From assembly GCA_036768485.1 (NCBI GenBank), contig JAVLUZ010000154.1, forward strand, positions 31,331,286 through 31,395,285: a DNA stretch of 64,000 bases, given 5' to 3'. The notes below the pieces were generated by a model that did no database searches, was not told the origin of the DNA, and saw nothing but the letters and a program-made list of their open reading frames with translations. The translations under genes and the position numbers were made by a program. The DNA is from Mermis nigrescens. Its lineage: Eukaryota > Nematoda > Enoplea > Mermithida > Mermithidae. Position 1 is the first letter of the stretch. Each line of letters begins with the position of its first letter. Of this stretch, positions 63,714-64,000 are shown in pieces.

Positions 63714-63872
63714 GCGTTCATGACTGATCAAAATGTTGGTGCCAGCGTTTAAAATAAGCCCTAGTAATGGGGTGCGATTCGCGCCACTCGCTTTGCTCGC
63801 TCCGCTCGTCGCATTCCATTACTCAGGCTTATTTTAAACTCTGGCACTAACATTTTGATCAGTCATGAATGC
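63714..63872. repeat. Long hairpin, 57-bp arms
   Basis: Arms 63714-63770 and 63816-63872 are inverted copies (TCATGACTGATCAAAATGTT ... AACATTTTGATCAGTCATGA) with few mismatches. The 45-bp centre is GC-rich with repeated CGCT/GCTCG and TGCGA...TCGCA. A MITE or foldback element. Confidence 0.85.
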
Positions 63873-64000
63873 ACATAACTAAGCCAAAGCTTAATAATCA
63901 GGTAATCCCACAAAATAGTCCTCAAATAAATAAGCATAAAATTCGAGCGTTCCAAAAATCACACAAGTCCTACTCACTTAAGCGTTTGATAACGCAGTTT

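Overview
The window looks like AT-rich nuclear DNA of a metazoan. Coding information is confined to short GC-richer exons with GT..AG borders, set in large introns packed with transposons and short interspersed repeats. There is no prokaryotic gene layout. Many 3' splice sites are of the TTTCAG/TTGCAG kind and the U2 snRNA 3' half reminds me of nematode U2. A nematode or other ecdysozoan is plausible, but I cannot fix the taxon.

One protein-coding gene dominates the window. On the minus strand I assembled 16 exons from about 61.0 kb down to a stop codon at 10139-10141. Reading phases agree at 14 of 15 junctions by canonical splice sites; the exception is intron 9, whose apparent acceptor ends in CAA instead of CAG. 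The open frame is about 1002 residues. Its middle (about residues 253-420) aligns in my reading with the Sld3/Treslin domain of TICRR/Treslin, the replication-initiation factor that brings CDK control to CMG helicase assembly. Downstream are two ETP sites 32 residues apart, as I recall for the two essential CDK sites of human TICRR, then a long basic SP/TP-rich tail. The amino-terminal VWA-like part of Treslin is not visible; the first exon may be internal and the gene may continue beyond 61 kb.

A U2-type snRNA gene lies on the same strand inside intron 4 (47.3-47.5 kb). Beside it are two 550-bp terminal-inverted-repeat elements that each carry a tRNA-like Pol III box pair followed by a T-run.

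The introns are mostly mobile DNA. Elements with clear ends: a TA-flanked 582-bp element (2.06 kb), a pogo-like element (10.5 kb), a Tc1-type MITE family with two copies (12.7 and 31.4 kb), a mariner-like element (15.0 kb), a decayed Tc1 transposase (35-36.3 kb), a hAT-type element with a perfect 8-bp target duplication (55.5 kb) and a frame-broken Polinton-like fragment (54.1-54.8 kb). Names I use for the high-copy short repeats: A (about 400 bp, one end ACATGCACAGCATGGGAATT, other end near AAGATCATGTATGG); B (about 210 bp, ends ACATGTAACGG and CCTGTTACATGT); C (about 400 bp, one end GCACAAGGTCAGGGTCGGC); D (about 600 bp, ends AGGCCCGTATCCAGGAT and ATACGGGCCTG); E (about 420 bp, with the palindrome CTTTGTACATGTACAAAG); F, G, H and composite are described at their entries. 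Several unrelated families share the hairpin GGCGC-GAA-GCGCC. A 2.4-kb (CCAA)n tract fills part of intron 5 (38.3-40.7 kb).

Region by region: 0-10 kb downstream flank with A, B, C and D repeats; 10-14.9 kb the last three exons; 15-31 kb exons 7-13 with nested repeats; 31-38 kb repeats and exon 6; 38-43 kb simple-sequence DNA and exon 5; 44-50 kb U2, tRNA-bearing elements and exon 4; 50-61 kb exons 3 to 1 with Polinton, hAT and C repeats; 61-64 kb flank with D and E repeats, a tRNA-like fragment and a long hairpin.
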